7,349 nucleotides of DNA from Tannerella sp. (GTDB lineage: Bacteria; Bacteroidota; Bacteroidia; Bacteroidales; Tannerellaceae). The notes under the pieces were generated by a model. The model saw only the letters and a program-made list of their open reading frames with translations. It made no database searches and had not been told where the DNA came from. The stretch spans positions 1 to 7,349 of the forward strand of contig JAIRXI010000419.1 of the NCBI GenBank assembly GCA_031268395.1, given 5' to 3'. Shown here in pieces: positions 1 through 6,890 of this stretch; positions within the stretch are counted from its first letter, which is position 1; each line of letters opens with the position of its first letter. The position numbers and the translations under genes are program-made.

Positions 1-28
1 CACATTGTCCCAAATCCTGAAAAAACCA

Positions 29-63
29 TTCATCGTTCATCATTCATCGTTCATCGTTCATGA
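29..63. repeat. 7-bp tandem repeat, five units (TTCATCR)
   Basis: Five head-to-tail heptamers are readable: TTCATCG, TTCATCA, TTCATCG, TTCATCG and a degenerate TTCATGA. The array sits about 220 bases before the SNF2 start and well upstream of its likely promoter. Similar TTCATC-rich low-complexity tracts are, to my knowledge, frequent in Bacteroidales intergenic DNA, where they give spurious translations rich in FIIHHSSF-like strings; the +1 reading here does the same (FIVHHSSFIVH). No function is evident. A 7-bp unit could vary in copy number by slippage, but five imperfect copies make that modest. Confidence 0.8.
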
Positions 64-251
64 AGGTCCGTCTCATGCCGGGACGGGCTGTTTTGTGCCG
101 GCAGGGCCTCTTCCGGACACGACGGGAAAGCGTCTAATAGACATGTTGGGATTATGCCAGGCGCAAAACCGTCCGATTTGCCCTTGGACAGGCAAATATC
201 ATCTGTTGAAATTTGGAGGGGAATTTATTTCGCTTATTCCAAAATCCATTG
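64..251. other. Non-coding upstream region with a weak nested inverted repeat
   Basis: No convincing gene is seen here. A nested inverted repeat is present: GTCCG (66-70) against CGGAC (114-118), and inside it TGCCGG (76-81) against CCGGCA (98-103) with a 16-base loop. The two stems are separated by unequal internal loops of 5 and 10 bases and no T-run follows, so it is a poor terminator. It could be the tail of an upstream transcript or chance pairing in GC-rich DNA. The rest, 119-251, becomes AT-rich towards the promoter and shows no other structure I can support. I see no tRNA or riboswitch. Confidence 0.35.
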
Positions 252-259
252 TAATTTTG
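252..259 (+). promoter_or_regulatory. Probable Bacteroidota -7 promoter element for the SNF2 gene
   Basis: TAATTTTG matches the Bacteroidota -7 consensus TAnnTTTG at all six fixed positions. Transcription would begin near 265-268, leaving a leader of about 20 bases before the ATG at 286. The -33 box is poor: only TTTCG near 228-232 lies at a suitable distance in place of the usual TTTG. The element lies downstream of the alternative ATG at 154 and so argues against that start. Confidence 0.55.
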
Positions 260-285
260 TCCCTTCAATTTATTTTTTACACCAC

Positions 286-3200
286 ATGTTAGACAAACAA
301 ATTCAGGAATATCTGTCATTCGACGACGAAGCGCGGGGCATCATCCATCGCCTTGCCATGACTCGTTCTCCAATGAACCTCAATGAAATTTGCTGGTCGT
401 TCGGGGACATAAGAACCGTCGACAAGGCAAAAATACAGTCGGTGATCGATTGCGGGATTAAAGCCGGGCTGATCCGGAGTGACCCTTTCTCCAAAGGGTA
501 TATCCTCAACGGCTCCATACTCGTCTGGATCTTTCCGCTGATTCCGCAGGATGTGTTCGATAAAAAAGTCAACACACCCTATTACGGCTATCATGTCAGC
601 CGTAACCACTCCTATCTGCTGGAATATCTGAAGGCGCTGTGCCATGCTCCGGAGCGCCTGCCGACAGCCGAAAAAGATCTTTTGCAGCACGACAGGGCGC
701 AGGTAGAGAATCTGGTGTATATCTTTTCGCAGCCGGCATACGATGCCGTCATTCCGCGCCTCTCCGACACGATTGCCGGGATGGTTTACACACACACCCT
801 GCACGAAACCGTATCCAATCTGGAGTCTTTCGCGTCGCTGGAGCGACTGGACGAGAAATTGAAGCATTGCAACTCCGTCGATATCGTTCGCTGTCGGGCC
901 GAAATGGCCATCATTCAGGGCGACTTCAAACGGGCACAGCAAATATCGCTTCTCTGCGAAGACGAGCCGGTCGCCAGTTTTTCGCAGGCCATCTGCTCCT
1001 TTATTGAAGGCCGGACAAGTCAGGCGCTGGTCTGGTTTGAAAAAGGATTGCGAAAACAGCGTCGCGAACACAAAAACACGCACCTTCCGGCAATGTCCGA
1101 GGCGGCCCTGTTCTTCGTCGCGGCCTGGCTCTCGAAAGAGCAGGAAAAATATACTCCGGTGTTCCGGAAGATTGCCGAAGAACCGGTCGTTACGCCACCC
1201 GTTTCTTCTACTTACCTGCATTTTAAACAGACGTGCGAATACCGGGTCGAAACGGCGGAAAAGGCGGCCAAGATGATCTCCCGTGTCCGGCAATTGATCC
1301 CCGCCACTCACGAGCCTGAACAGTTGTTATGGATGGCGGTCACACTGGGTTTTGCCGGAAAGACCCCCGTCTATCGGGAACGGAGTTACGAGCTGGAGCG
1401 AAAAATGCGGAAAGCCATTGAAGACAGGTATTACGTCATCGCCTACGAGATCGCCTGGCTTTTGACGCAATGGATCCGTACGCCCGAGAGCAGCCAGATC
1501 TGCGAAGAACTGGGCGCCAGACTGGGCTATGCGCCGCTGCTTTCACACATCAAGCCCCTGGAAGACTGGGAAAGGCAACTGAATGCGTATCTCTCACTGG
1601 AAGCCGTGCAGTCGGTCATTCGCAGGGAGACCCGCAACGGAAATGCCCGTTTAGCCTACCGCTTCCATTTCGACAGCCTCCGCGTCTATCCCATCCTGCA
1701 AACGTGCAATACAAAGGGCGAGTGGACGCCGGGCAAGAATGTCGCAATAGCGAATTTTGTCGAGGGGAAAGTGGACTGCATGACCGAACAGGACCGGCGC
1801 ATTGCCGCCACCGAAAACAAATATTCGTATGCGCTGGGCCGCAACGCCATTTTTGAAATGATAGGACATCCCTGCGTGTTTCTTGAAGAGAGCAACATCC
1901 ATGTCGAACTGATTGCCGCGCAACCGATACTCAGCGTCGTCAAGTTGATGCGAGACAGCTACAGGATCGAATGTGACATTCCCTATCCGCGCGAAGGGGT
2001 CTCTGTCATAAAAGAAACAAATACGCGCTACAAGGTGTACAACCTCAACAAATTCCAGTACGAAATCCTCCAGGCCGTGTCGAACTGCCGGCCGGTACCC
2101 GAACAGGGATACGGGAAACTGCTGCAAATACTGAAGCATTTCAGCGCCCACATGCAGGTGCAGTCCGACCTGGATCTGGGCGGAATCACCGGTCAGTTGC
2201 GGCAGGTTGACGCCGATTCGCGCATCCGTGTGCAGTTGTTGCCGCTGGGCGACGGCCTGAAAGCCGAAGTGTTTGTCAAGCCTTTCGGTGCACACCCGCC
2301 CTACTGCAAACCGGGACGCGGCGGAAAGACCCTGATCGCAACCGAAAACAACGAACGTCTGCAAGTGACCCGCGACCTCCTGGGAGAAAAGGCAAACAGC
2401 GATCTCCTGATCGCCGACATCCGGGCGATCAGGAATGTCAATACCCTCCGTCCGGTTTCCGACAGTCTGCTGATGACCTTCAACAATCCGCTCGACTCGC
2501 TCGAACTGCTTGATGTGCTGAAGCGCCACCAGGACATTGCCGTCGTGGAATGGCCCGAAGGCGAGCGATTCAGAATACGCCGGAGAGTCAAGTCCGGCGA
2601 CCTCCGCCTGCGCATCAAGAGCAATGTCAACTGGTTTGAACTGGACGGTGAGCTGAAAGTGGAGGAGAATATGGTGCTGTCGCTTAAAAGTCTGCTCGAA
2701 CTGGTACGGCTCGGTCGCGGACGTTTTGTGGAACTGGGGGAAGGGGAATTTCTCGCGCTCAGCGAACAGCTCCAGAGCCGCCTGTCCGAACTGGAGGGTC
2801 TGGTGTCGGAATCGGGAAACGGCGTTGTTCTCAACCGTTTTGCCTCGGCGTCGGTGGCAAATGCGTTCGACGAATTTGAAAACCTGGAGGCAGACAGGGC
2901 ATGGCTCGACTTCCGCAAGCGTCTGGAAACGGCACAACTGTCGGATGCCGCCGTCCCGCCGCTGCTGCAAACGGAATTGCGCCCCTATCAGACGGCCGGT
3001 TTTCAATGGATGATACGCCTGTCGGAATGGGGCGCCGGCGCCTGTCTGGCCGACGACATGGGGCTGGGCAAAACCGTGCAGGCCATTGCCGTCCTGCTGC
3101 ACCGCATGCAGACGGGTCCGGCGCTGGTCGTGGCGCCCGTCTCGGTGATACAGAACTGGGTCAGCGAAGTCAATCGCTTTGCGCCTGCACTTCAGGTCAA

Positions 3201-4338
3201 GACGCTGAACGACGGCGGCGACCGTGCCGCCACGCTGGCCTCCCTGGAAGCCGGCGACCTGCTTGTCACCTCCTATGGCCTGCTGCTGTCCGAAGAAGAA
3301 GCGCTCACGGCGAAACACTGGGCGACCGTGATGCTGGACGAGGCCCACGTCATCAAGAACTACAATACCAAAACATCGAAAGCCGCGATGACCCTGCAGG
3401 CCGATTTCCGCGCCATACTGACCGGCACTCCGCTGCAAAACCATCTGGGCGAGATGTGGAACCTGTTTCAGTTCATTAATCCGGGACTGCTCGGCAATCT
3501 GTCCCGGTTCACCGAAACATTTGTCCGGCCCACTGACGAACGCACCCGCGAACGCCTCAAGAAACTGATCACGCCCTTTATCCTGCGGCGTACCAAAACG
3601 GCTGTACTCAAGGAACTGCCGCCCAAAACGGAAATCGTCTGGAAAATCACGCTCAGCGACGAAGAAATGGCGTTTTACGAAACATTGCGCCGCAAGGCGA
3701 TCGAGTCGCTGGAGAGCGACGACAGTCCGCAGGGCGCCAAACACATAAAAGTCCTGGCCGAAATCACCCGCCTGCGACAGGCGTGCTGTCATCCGGCGCT
3801 GGTCTCCCCCGAAATAGGGATTGAATCCACCAAGCTGTCTACCTTCCTCGAAATTGCTTCCGACCTGAAAGAGAACGGTCATCGCGCGCTGGTGTTCAGC
3901 CAGTTTGTGACTCATCTGACCATTGTGCGCAACGCGCTGGACGGCGCCGGCTTCAGTTACCGCTACCTGGACGGTTCCACCCCGCCGATAAAACGCCTCA
4001 CCGAGGTGCGCAGCTTTCAGGGTGGAGCGGGCGACTTCTTCCTGATCAGCCTCAGAGCCGGAGGGCTGGGACTCAACCTGACATCGGCCGATTATGTCAT
4101 ACACCTTGACCCGTGGTGGAACCCGGCCATCGAAGATCAGGCATCCGACCGGGCCTACCGCATCGGGCAACTCCAGCCGGTGACGGTGTACCGCTTAGTG
4201 GCCAAACAGACCATCGAAGAGAAAATCATCCAGCTGCACGGCACAAAGCGCGACCTGGCCGATTCGCTGCTTGCAGGAAGCGACCGTTCGGCCAAACTGT
4301 CTATCAACGAACTGATGGAACTGATCAGGGAAAGGTGA
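286..4338 (+). CDS. SNF2-family DEAD/DEAH-box helicase (dsDNA translocase), 1350 aa
   Basis: Large cytoplasmic ATP-driven DNA translocase of superfamily 2. The motor is complete. An LRPYQ entry motif is at residues 898-902, motif I DDMGLGKT at 923-930, motif Ia APVSVIQNW at 950-958, DEAH at 1018-1021, and motif III LTGTPLQN at 1045-1052. The second lobe begins with LVFSQF at 1202-1207, and motif VI DQASDRAYRIGQ is at 1284-1295 with both arginines (1289, 1292). The preceding region has a WFEL segment at 783-786 resembling the bacterial SNF2-associated domain. Residues ~10-85 look like a winged helix, and ~100-600 are mostly helical and TPR-like; neither is assigned with certainty. I chose the ATG at 286 rather than the in-frame ATG at 154: the 44 extra residues are low quality and overlap the promoter. 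Substrate unknown; chromatin-like remodelling, transcription recycling or repair are family possibilities. It stands alone, so a defence role is not supported by context. Confidence 0.93.
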   Translation: MLDKQIQEYLSFDDEARGIIHRLAMTRSPMNLNEICWSFGDIRTVDKAKIQSVIDCGIKAGLIRSDPFSKGYILNGSILVWIFPLIPQDVFDKKVNTPYYGYHVSRNHSYLLEYLKALCHAPERLPTAEKDLLQHDRAQVENLVYIFSQPAYDAVIPRLSDTIAGMVYTHTLHETVSNLESFASLERLDEKLKHCNSVDIVRCRAEMAIIQGDFKRAQQISLLCEDEPVASFSQAICSFIEGRTSQALVWFEKGLRKQRREHKNTHLPAMSEAALFFVAAWLSKEQEKYTPVFRKIAEEPVVTPPVSSTYLHFKQTCEYRVETAEKAAKMISRVRQLIPATHEPEQLLWMAVTLGFAGKTPVYRERSYELERKMRKAIEDRYYVIAYEIAWLLTQWIRTPESSQICEELGARLGYAPLLSHIKPLEDWERQLNAYLSLEAVQSVIRRETRNGNARLAYRFHFDSLRVYPILQTCNTKGEWTPGKNVAIANFVEGKVDCMTEQDRRIAATENKYSYALGRNAIFEMIGHPCVFLEESNIHVELIAAQPILSVVKLMRDSYRIECDIPYPREGVSVIKETNTRYKVYNLNKFQYEILQAVSNCRPVPEQGYGKLLQILKHFSAHMQVQSDLDLGGITGQLRQVDADSRIRVQLLPLGDGLKAEVFVKPFGAHPPYCKPGRGGKTLIATENNERLQVTRDLLGEKANSDLLIADIRAIRNVNTLRPVSDSLLMTFNNPLDSLELLDVLKRHQDIAVVEWPEGERFRIRRRVKSGDLRLRIKSNVNWFELDGELKVEENMVLSLKSLLELVRLGRGRFVELGEGEFLALSEQLQSRLSELEGLVSESGNGVVLNRFASASVANAFDEFENLEADRAWLDFRKRLETAQLSDAAVPPLLQTELRPYQTAGFQWMIRLSEWGAGACLADDMGLGKTVQAIAVLLHRMQTGPALVVAPVSVIQNWVSEVNRFAPALQVKTLNDGGDRAATLASLEAGDLLVTSYGLLLSEEEALTAKHWATVMLDEAHVIKNYNTKTSKAAMTLQADFRAILTGTPLQNHLGEMWNLFQFINPGLLGNLSRFTETFVRPTDERTRERLKKLITPFILRRTKTAVLKELPPKTEIVWKITLSDEEMAFYETLRRKAIESLESDDSPQGAKHIKVLAEITRLRQACCHPALVSPEIGIESTKLSTFLEIASDLKENGHRALVFSQFVTHLTIVRNALDGAGFSYRYLDGSTPPIKRLTEVRSFQGGAGDFFLISLRAGGLGLNLTSADYVIHLDPWWNPAIEDQASDRAYRIGQLQPVTVYRLVAKQTIEEKIIQLHGTKRDLADSLLAGSDRSAKLSINELMELIRER

Positions 4339-4339
4339 G

Positions 4340-4379
4340 ACGGGAGTGCGTCATCTGCACGCAATTGACGCACCCCCGT
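4340..4379. terminator. Hairpin terminator between convergent genes
   Basis: A 14-bp stem pairs 4340-4353 with 4366-4379, with one A/C mismatch (4345/4374) and a 12-base loop. Two further pairs (4339/4380 as G-T and 4338/4381 as A-T) extend it into the SNF2 stop codon. It occupies nearly all of the 45 bases between the SNF2 stop and the riboflavin synthase stop, so it most likely ends both transcripts. The tail on the + side is only loosely T-rich (TTTGTCTATT) and the minus side has no clean T-run. Confidence 0.75.
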
Positions 4380-4383
4380 TTGT

Positions 4384-4992
4384 CTATTCATCGACAAAAG
4401 CCATTCGCCTGCTGATGTATTTCCCGATAATGTCAAACTCCAGATTTACGACCGTCCCTTTCCTGATCAGGCCGAAATTGGTGTGATCGTGCGTGTAGGG
4501 TATGATTGCCACGTCGAAGCAGTCGTTCCGGGAGTTGCAAACCGTCAGGCTGACTCCGTTTACGCAGACCGACCCTTTTTCGACGGTCATGTATCCCTGC
4601 AATGCCTCGCGGCGGTCGAAGTCGTAGGCAAAGGAATAATACCAGCTGCCGTCCGCTTCCCGGACATCCGTGCAGACGGCCGTCCGGTCGACATGCCCCT
4701 GCACGAGGTGCCCGTCCAGGCGACCGTTCATCGACATGCTGCGTTCCAGGTTCACCCGGTCGCCCACTTGCAGCAGGCCGAGGTTGGAACGCTCCAGCGT
4801 TTCCCTGACGGCCGTCACCGTGTAGGCTTCCCGCGTTTTTTCCACCACGGTCAGACATACGCCGTTATGGGAAATGCTCTGATCGATTTTCAACTCGTCC
4901 GCGAACGAACATTGCAGCGTCAGCCGGACATTTCCCCTGTCCGGTTCGACGGCAACTACGGTAGCGGCTTCTTCTACAATTCCGGAAAACAT
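4384..4992 (-). CDS. ribE: Riboflavin synthase, alpha subunit (lumazine-binding), 202 aa
   Basis: Cytoplasmic enzyme for the last step of riboflavin synthesis: two 6,7-dimethyl-8-ribityllumazine molecules are dismutated to riboflavin and 5-amino-6-ribitylaminouracil. The protein begins with the family's hallmark MFSGIVEE and has the two tandem lumazine-binding barrels, roughly residues 1-97 and 98-190. Barrel 1 carries NGVCLTV (43-49) and barrel 2 carries KGSVCVNGVSLTV (139-151). GHLVQGHVD is at 94-102 and NLEFD at 183-187. Cys46, His100, Ser148 and Asp187 fall where active-site residues lie in the family. Length is typical. A longer reading starts further upstream (to 5193), but its extra residues lie inside pfp and are unlike the family, so the ATG at 4992 is right. 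Residue 103 is Arg where many homologues have Gly (VDGT); this position varies in Bacteroidales. The gene follows pfp by 7 bases and should share its transcript. No FMN riboswitch precedes it here. The gene is also called ribC or ribB in some organisms. Confidence 0.96.
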   Translation of the reverse strand: MFSGIVEEAATVVAVEPDRGNVRLTLQCSFADELKIDQSISHNGVCLTVVEKTREAYTVTAVRETLERSNLGLLQVGDRVNLERSMSMNGRLDGHLVQGHVDRTAVCTDVREADGSWYYSFAYDFDRREALQGYMTVEKGSVCVNGVSLTVCNSRNDCFDVAIIPYTHDHTNFGLIRKGTVVNLEFDIIGKYISRRMAFVDE

Positions 4993-4997
4993 GCGCG

Positions 4998-5001
4998 CCT
5001 T
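4998..5001 (-). promoter_or_regulatory. Weak Shine-Dalgarno of ribE overlapping the pfp stop
   Basis: On the minus strand AAGG overlaps the pfp TAA stop and lies 5 bases before the ribE ATG. The position suits ribosome binding and suggests that ribosomes finishing pfp restart on ribE. The match is only four bases, so reinitiation by proximity may matter more than pairing with 16S rRNA. Confidence 0.4.
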
Positions 5002-6661
5002 ATTTTTGCTGTTCCAGTTGCAATGTGACGGTCGGAGCGTTGCATACTTCCGGCGGACCGAAATACTGGATCGGGCCGGGATAGACGTAGTCCGTCGTGC
5101 AGGCCCAGGCGTCGCGACAGGCGGCAAAGGTCTTGAACGGAGCGCTGTCCAGTTTGACCAGCGCCTTTTGGATGACGGGTTTTCGCTCGCCATTGCGCTT
5201 TTCCATGTTCATCATCATCGTGATCGGAACGCCGCCTGCGATCCACTGGTCGGCCGGCGCCGTGGTATTGCGGACGGAAGCCATGTAGCCCGTCTCTCCT
5301 GCCTGGATCAGACATGCAGCCGTGTAGCCCAGCGAGTAGCAATAGTCGGCGTCATAGTTCGACGGGGCGGCGCAACGGCCTTCGTAACCGAAGAAGTGTA
5401 CCTGGGGCGAGAATTTGCCCGTGTACCTGCCGGCCTTCTTCCATTTGTCCAGCCGGCGACCGACCAGTTCGGCCAGCAGTTTTTCGGTTTCTATCAGCGA
5501 AACCTGCACGTTCCCGTGCGCATCACGATCCAGCGTCAACTGGCGGGCTACATTTTCCGGCAGGTCGGTATACAGTTTCCTGCTTTCTTCCGTCAGTTTG
5601 TCGAGGATGAAAGCCCGCTGTTTCTTTCCGGTCAGGCGCTTTTTCGATTCTTCTTTTTTGCTGGCCAGCAGGTCGTTCAGTTCGTCGATCAGCCGCTTCA
5701 TGGCCGGGATAAATTCGATCAGCCCTTCGGGGATCAGTACCGTCCCGAAGTTGTTTCCGTCGGCGGCGCGTCTGGCAATGACGGTCGCGATCCGGTCTAC
5801 AATGCCGTCCAGTGTTTCGTTTCCGGCTTCCACTTCTTCCGAGATGATACAGACATTCGGATGCGTTTGCAGGGCACATTCCAGGGCAATATGCGAGGCC
5901 GAACGCCCCATCAGCTTGATGAAATGCCAGTATTTGCGCGCCGAGTTGCAGTCGCGCTGGATGTTGCCGATCAGTTCCGAGTAGACTTTGCAGGCCGTGT
6001 CGAAGCCAAACGAAGTTTCGATCTGTTCGTTTTTCAGGTCGCCGTCGATGGTTTTCGGGCATCCGATAACCTGTACGCGATGTTTTGTCGTCCGGTAATA
6101 TTCGGCCAGTATGCACGCGTTGGTGTTGGAGTCGTCGCCGCCGATGATCACCAGCGCTTCAATCCCCTGCTTGTCAAGGAACGCCAGTCCCTGGTCGAAA
6201 TGGTCTTTCGTTTCCAGTTTCGTGCGGTCGGAGCCGATGATGTCGAACCCGCCCGTGTTGCGGTATTCCCTGACGAGTTTGGCGGTCAGTTTGATGGCAT
6301 TGTGGTTGAGCAGTCCACCGGGTCCCAGAATGAACCCGAACAGGCGGGAACGCTTGTTGATGGCCTTCAGGCCGTCGAACAGCCCGGCAATCACGTTATG
6401 TCCGCCCGGCGCCTGTCCGCCCGACAGGATGACGCCTACTTTGACCGGCGGCGACGAAACGGGCGTGTCGTTTCTTTCAAATGTAATGACCGGCATCCCG
6501 TATGTGCCCGGGAATTTGGCTTCGATTTCATCCTGATGAGCTATTGAGCAGGTTTTTTTGCCCTTGACCGCCTGTACGGGGCCTTTCAATGCAGCAGGCA
6601 ACTTCGGGTGATAGCGTGCCCGTGCAATCTGCAATGCGCTTTTTGTTATTTTCTTTTCCAT
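5000..6661 (-). CDS. pfp: Diphosphate-dependent 6-phosphofructokinase, 553 aa
   Basis: Cytoplasmic PPi:fructose-6-phosphate 1-phosphotransferase, interconverting fructose 6-phosphate plus PPi with fructose 1,6-bisphosphate plus Pi. It works in glycolysis and, being reversible, in gluconeogenesis. Motifs run in family order: GGQAPGGHN at 81-89, GGDDSNTNA at 174-182, PKTIDGDLKN at 202-211, MGR at 251-253, PEG at 311-313 and FGYEGRC at 424-430. The second Asp of GGDD (177) in place of Gly, and the Lys of PKTID (203), are the known markers of PPi rather than ATP use; Asp206 is the expected catalytic base. The length of ~550 aa, with a helical Lys/Glu-rich insert near 320-410, fits the long PPi-PFK clade found in Bacteroides, spirochaetes and plants. 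The ATG at 6661 gives a normal N-terminus; no Shine-Dalgarno is visible before it, as is common in this phylum. First gene of a two-gene unit with ribE. Confidence 0.96.
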   Translation of the reverse strand: MEKKITKSALQIARARYHPKLPAALKGPVQAVKGKKTCSIAHQDEIEAKFPGTYGMPVITFERNDTPVSSPPVKVGVILSGGQAPGGHNVIAGLFDGLKAINKRSRLFGFILGPGGLLNHNAIKLTAKLVREYRNTGGFDIIGSDRTKLETKDHFDQGLAFLDKQGIEALVIIGGDDSNTNACILAEYYRTTKHRVQVIGCPKTIDGDLKNEQIETSFGFDTACKVYSELIGNIQRDCNSARKYWHFIKLMGRSASHIALECALQTHPNVCIISEEVEAGNETLDGIVDRIATVIARRAADGNNFGTVLIPEGLIEFIPAMKRLIDELNDLLASKKEESKKRLTGKKQRAFILDKLTEESRKLYTDLPENVARQLTLDRDAHGNVQVSLIETEKLLAELVGRRLDKWKKAGRYTGKFSPQVHFFGYEGRCAAPSNYDADYCYSLGYTAACLIQAGETGYMASVRNTTAPADQWIAGGVPITMMMNMEKRNGERKPVIQKALVKLDSAPFKTFAACRDAWACTTDYVYPGPIQYFGPPEVCNAPTVTLQLEQQK

Positions 6662-6701
6662 TCTAATGAAGATAAATTGATCTGTTATTCAAAAACAGGT
6701 G

Positions 6702-6709
6702 CAAATATC
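6702..6709 (-). promoter_or_regulatory. Candidate -7 promoter element for pfp-ribE
   Basis: On the minus strand GATATTTG, followed by C, matches five of six fixed positions of TAnnTTTG (G instead of the first T). It would start a transcript about 34 bases ahead of the pfp ATG, a normal leader length. No good TTTG -33 box is found at the usual distance; an A-rich run (minus strand of 6713-6720) lies just upstream instead. Confidence 0.35.
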
Positions 6710-6730
6710 GGATTTTTTTTCGAAATCGCC

Positions 6731-6753
6731 GCATCCCGGATGCCATCGGGTGC
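6731..6753. other. Short imperfect hairpin upstream of pfp
   Basis: GCATCCCG (6731-6738) can pair with CGGGTGC (6747-6753) as a 7-bp stem with a one-base bulge and an 8-base loop. It lies upstream of the candidate pfp promoter, so it is not in the pfp leader if that promoter is right. It may be a second stop for read-through from the gene at 6891-7349, an operator, or chance. Confidence 0.25.
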
Positions 6754-6831
6754 ATTTGTCCCTCCGGATAAAACATTCTCGACTTGAAGATGCGACAATT
6801 ATATACAGCCCTTTGCATCGTTGCCGGCCGC

Positions 6832-6880
6832 AACCGTGCGGGAAGCCTCTTGCCGTATGCGAGGCTTCCCGGCTGCGGTT
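6832..6880 (-). terminator. Strong hairpin after the T9SS cargo gene
   Basis: A perfect 10-bp stem pairs 6840-6849 (GGGAAGCCTC) with 6861-6870 around an 11-base loop. The C/G pair 6839/6871 extends it, and AACCG (6832-6836) pairs with CGGTT (6876-6880) beyond an unequal internal loop. It begins 10 bases past the stop of the minus-strand gene ending at 6891, which is where a terminator is expected. No T-run follows on the minus strand, so termination may be factor-aided, or the structure may protect the mRNA end. Confidence 0.6.
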
Positions 6881-6890
6881 CGGGCGGTTT

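Noticed and set aside
5..292. Small + strand frame of 95 codons at the window start
   Set aside because: Its first part is translated from the TTCATC repeat, there is no ribosome site or domain, and it overlaps the SNF2 promoter and start.
1651..4170. Open frame of 839 codons antisense to the SNF2 gene
   Set aside because: It is the shadow of a GC-rich, strongly biased gene. The opposite strand carries all SNF2 motifs over the same bases, and the antisense translation shows no recognisable domain.
286..4338. SNF2 helicase as part of an anti-phage defence island
   Set aside because: Some defence systems use SNF2 helicases, but no methyltransferase, nuclease, phospholipase D or other partner is in the window; the other neighbours are housekeeping or surface genes.
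4993..4999. FMN riboswitch controlling riboflavin synthase
   Set aside because: Only 7 bases separate ribE from pfp, and the pfp leader (6662-6710) is too short and lacks the FMN aptamer's conserved core.
4993..5193. N-terminal extension of riboflavin synthase to an upstream ATG
   Set aside because: The 67 extra residues lie inside pfp and do not resemble the family, whose proteins begin with MF(S/T)GI.
4991..6547. Open frame of 518 codons on the + strand opposite pfp
   Set aside because: The minus strand encodes a complete phosphofructokinase with every motif. The + translation is low-complexity, Phe/Arg/Gln-rich and without a recognisable domain.
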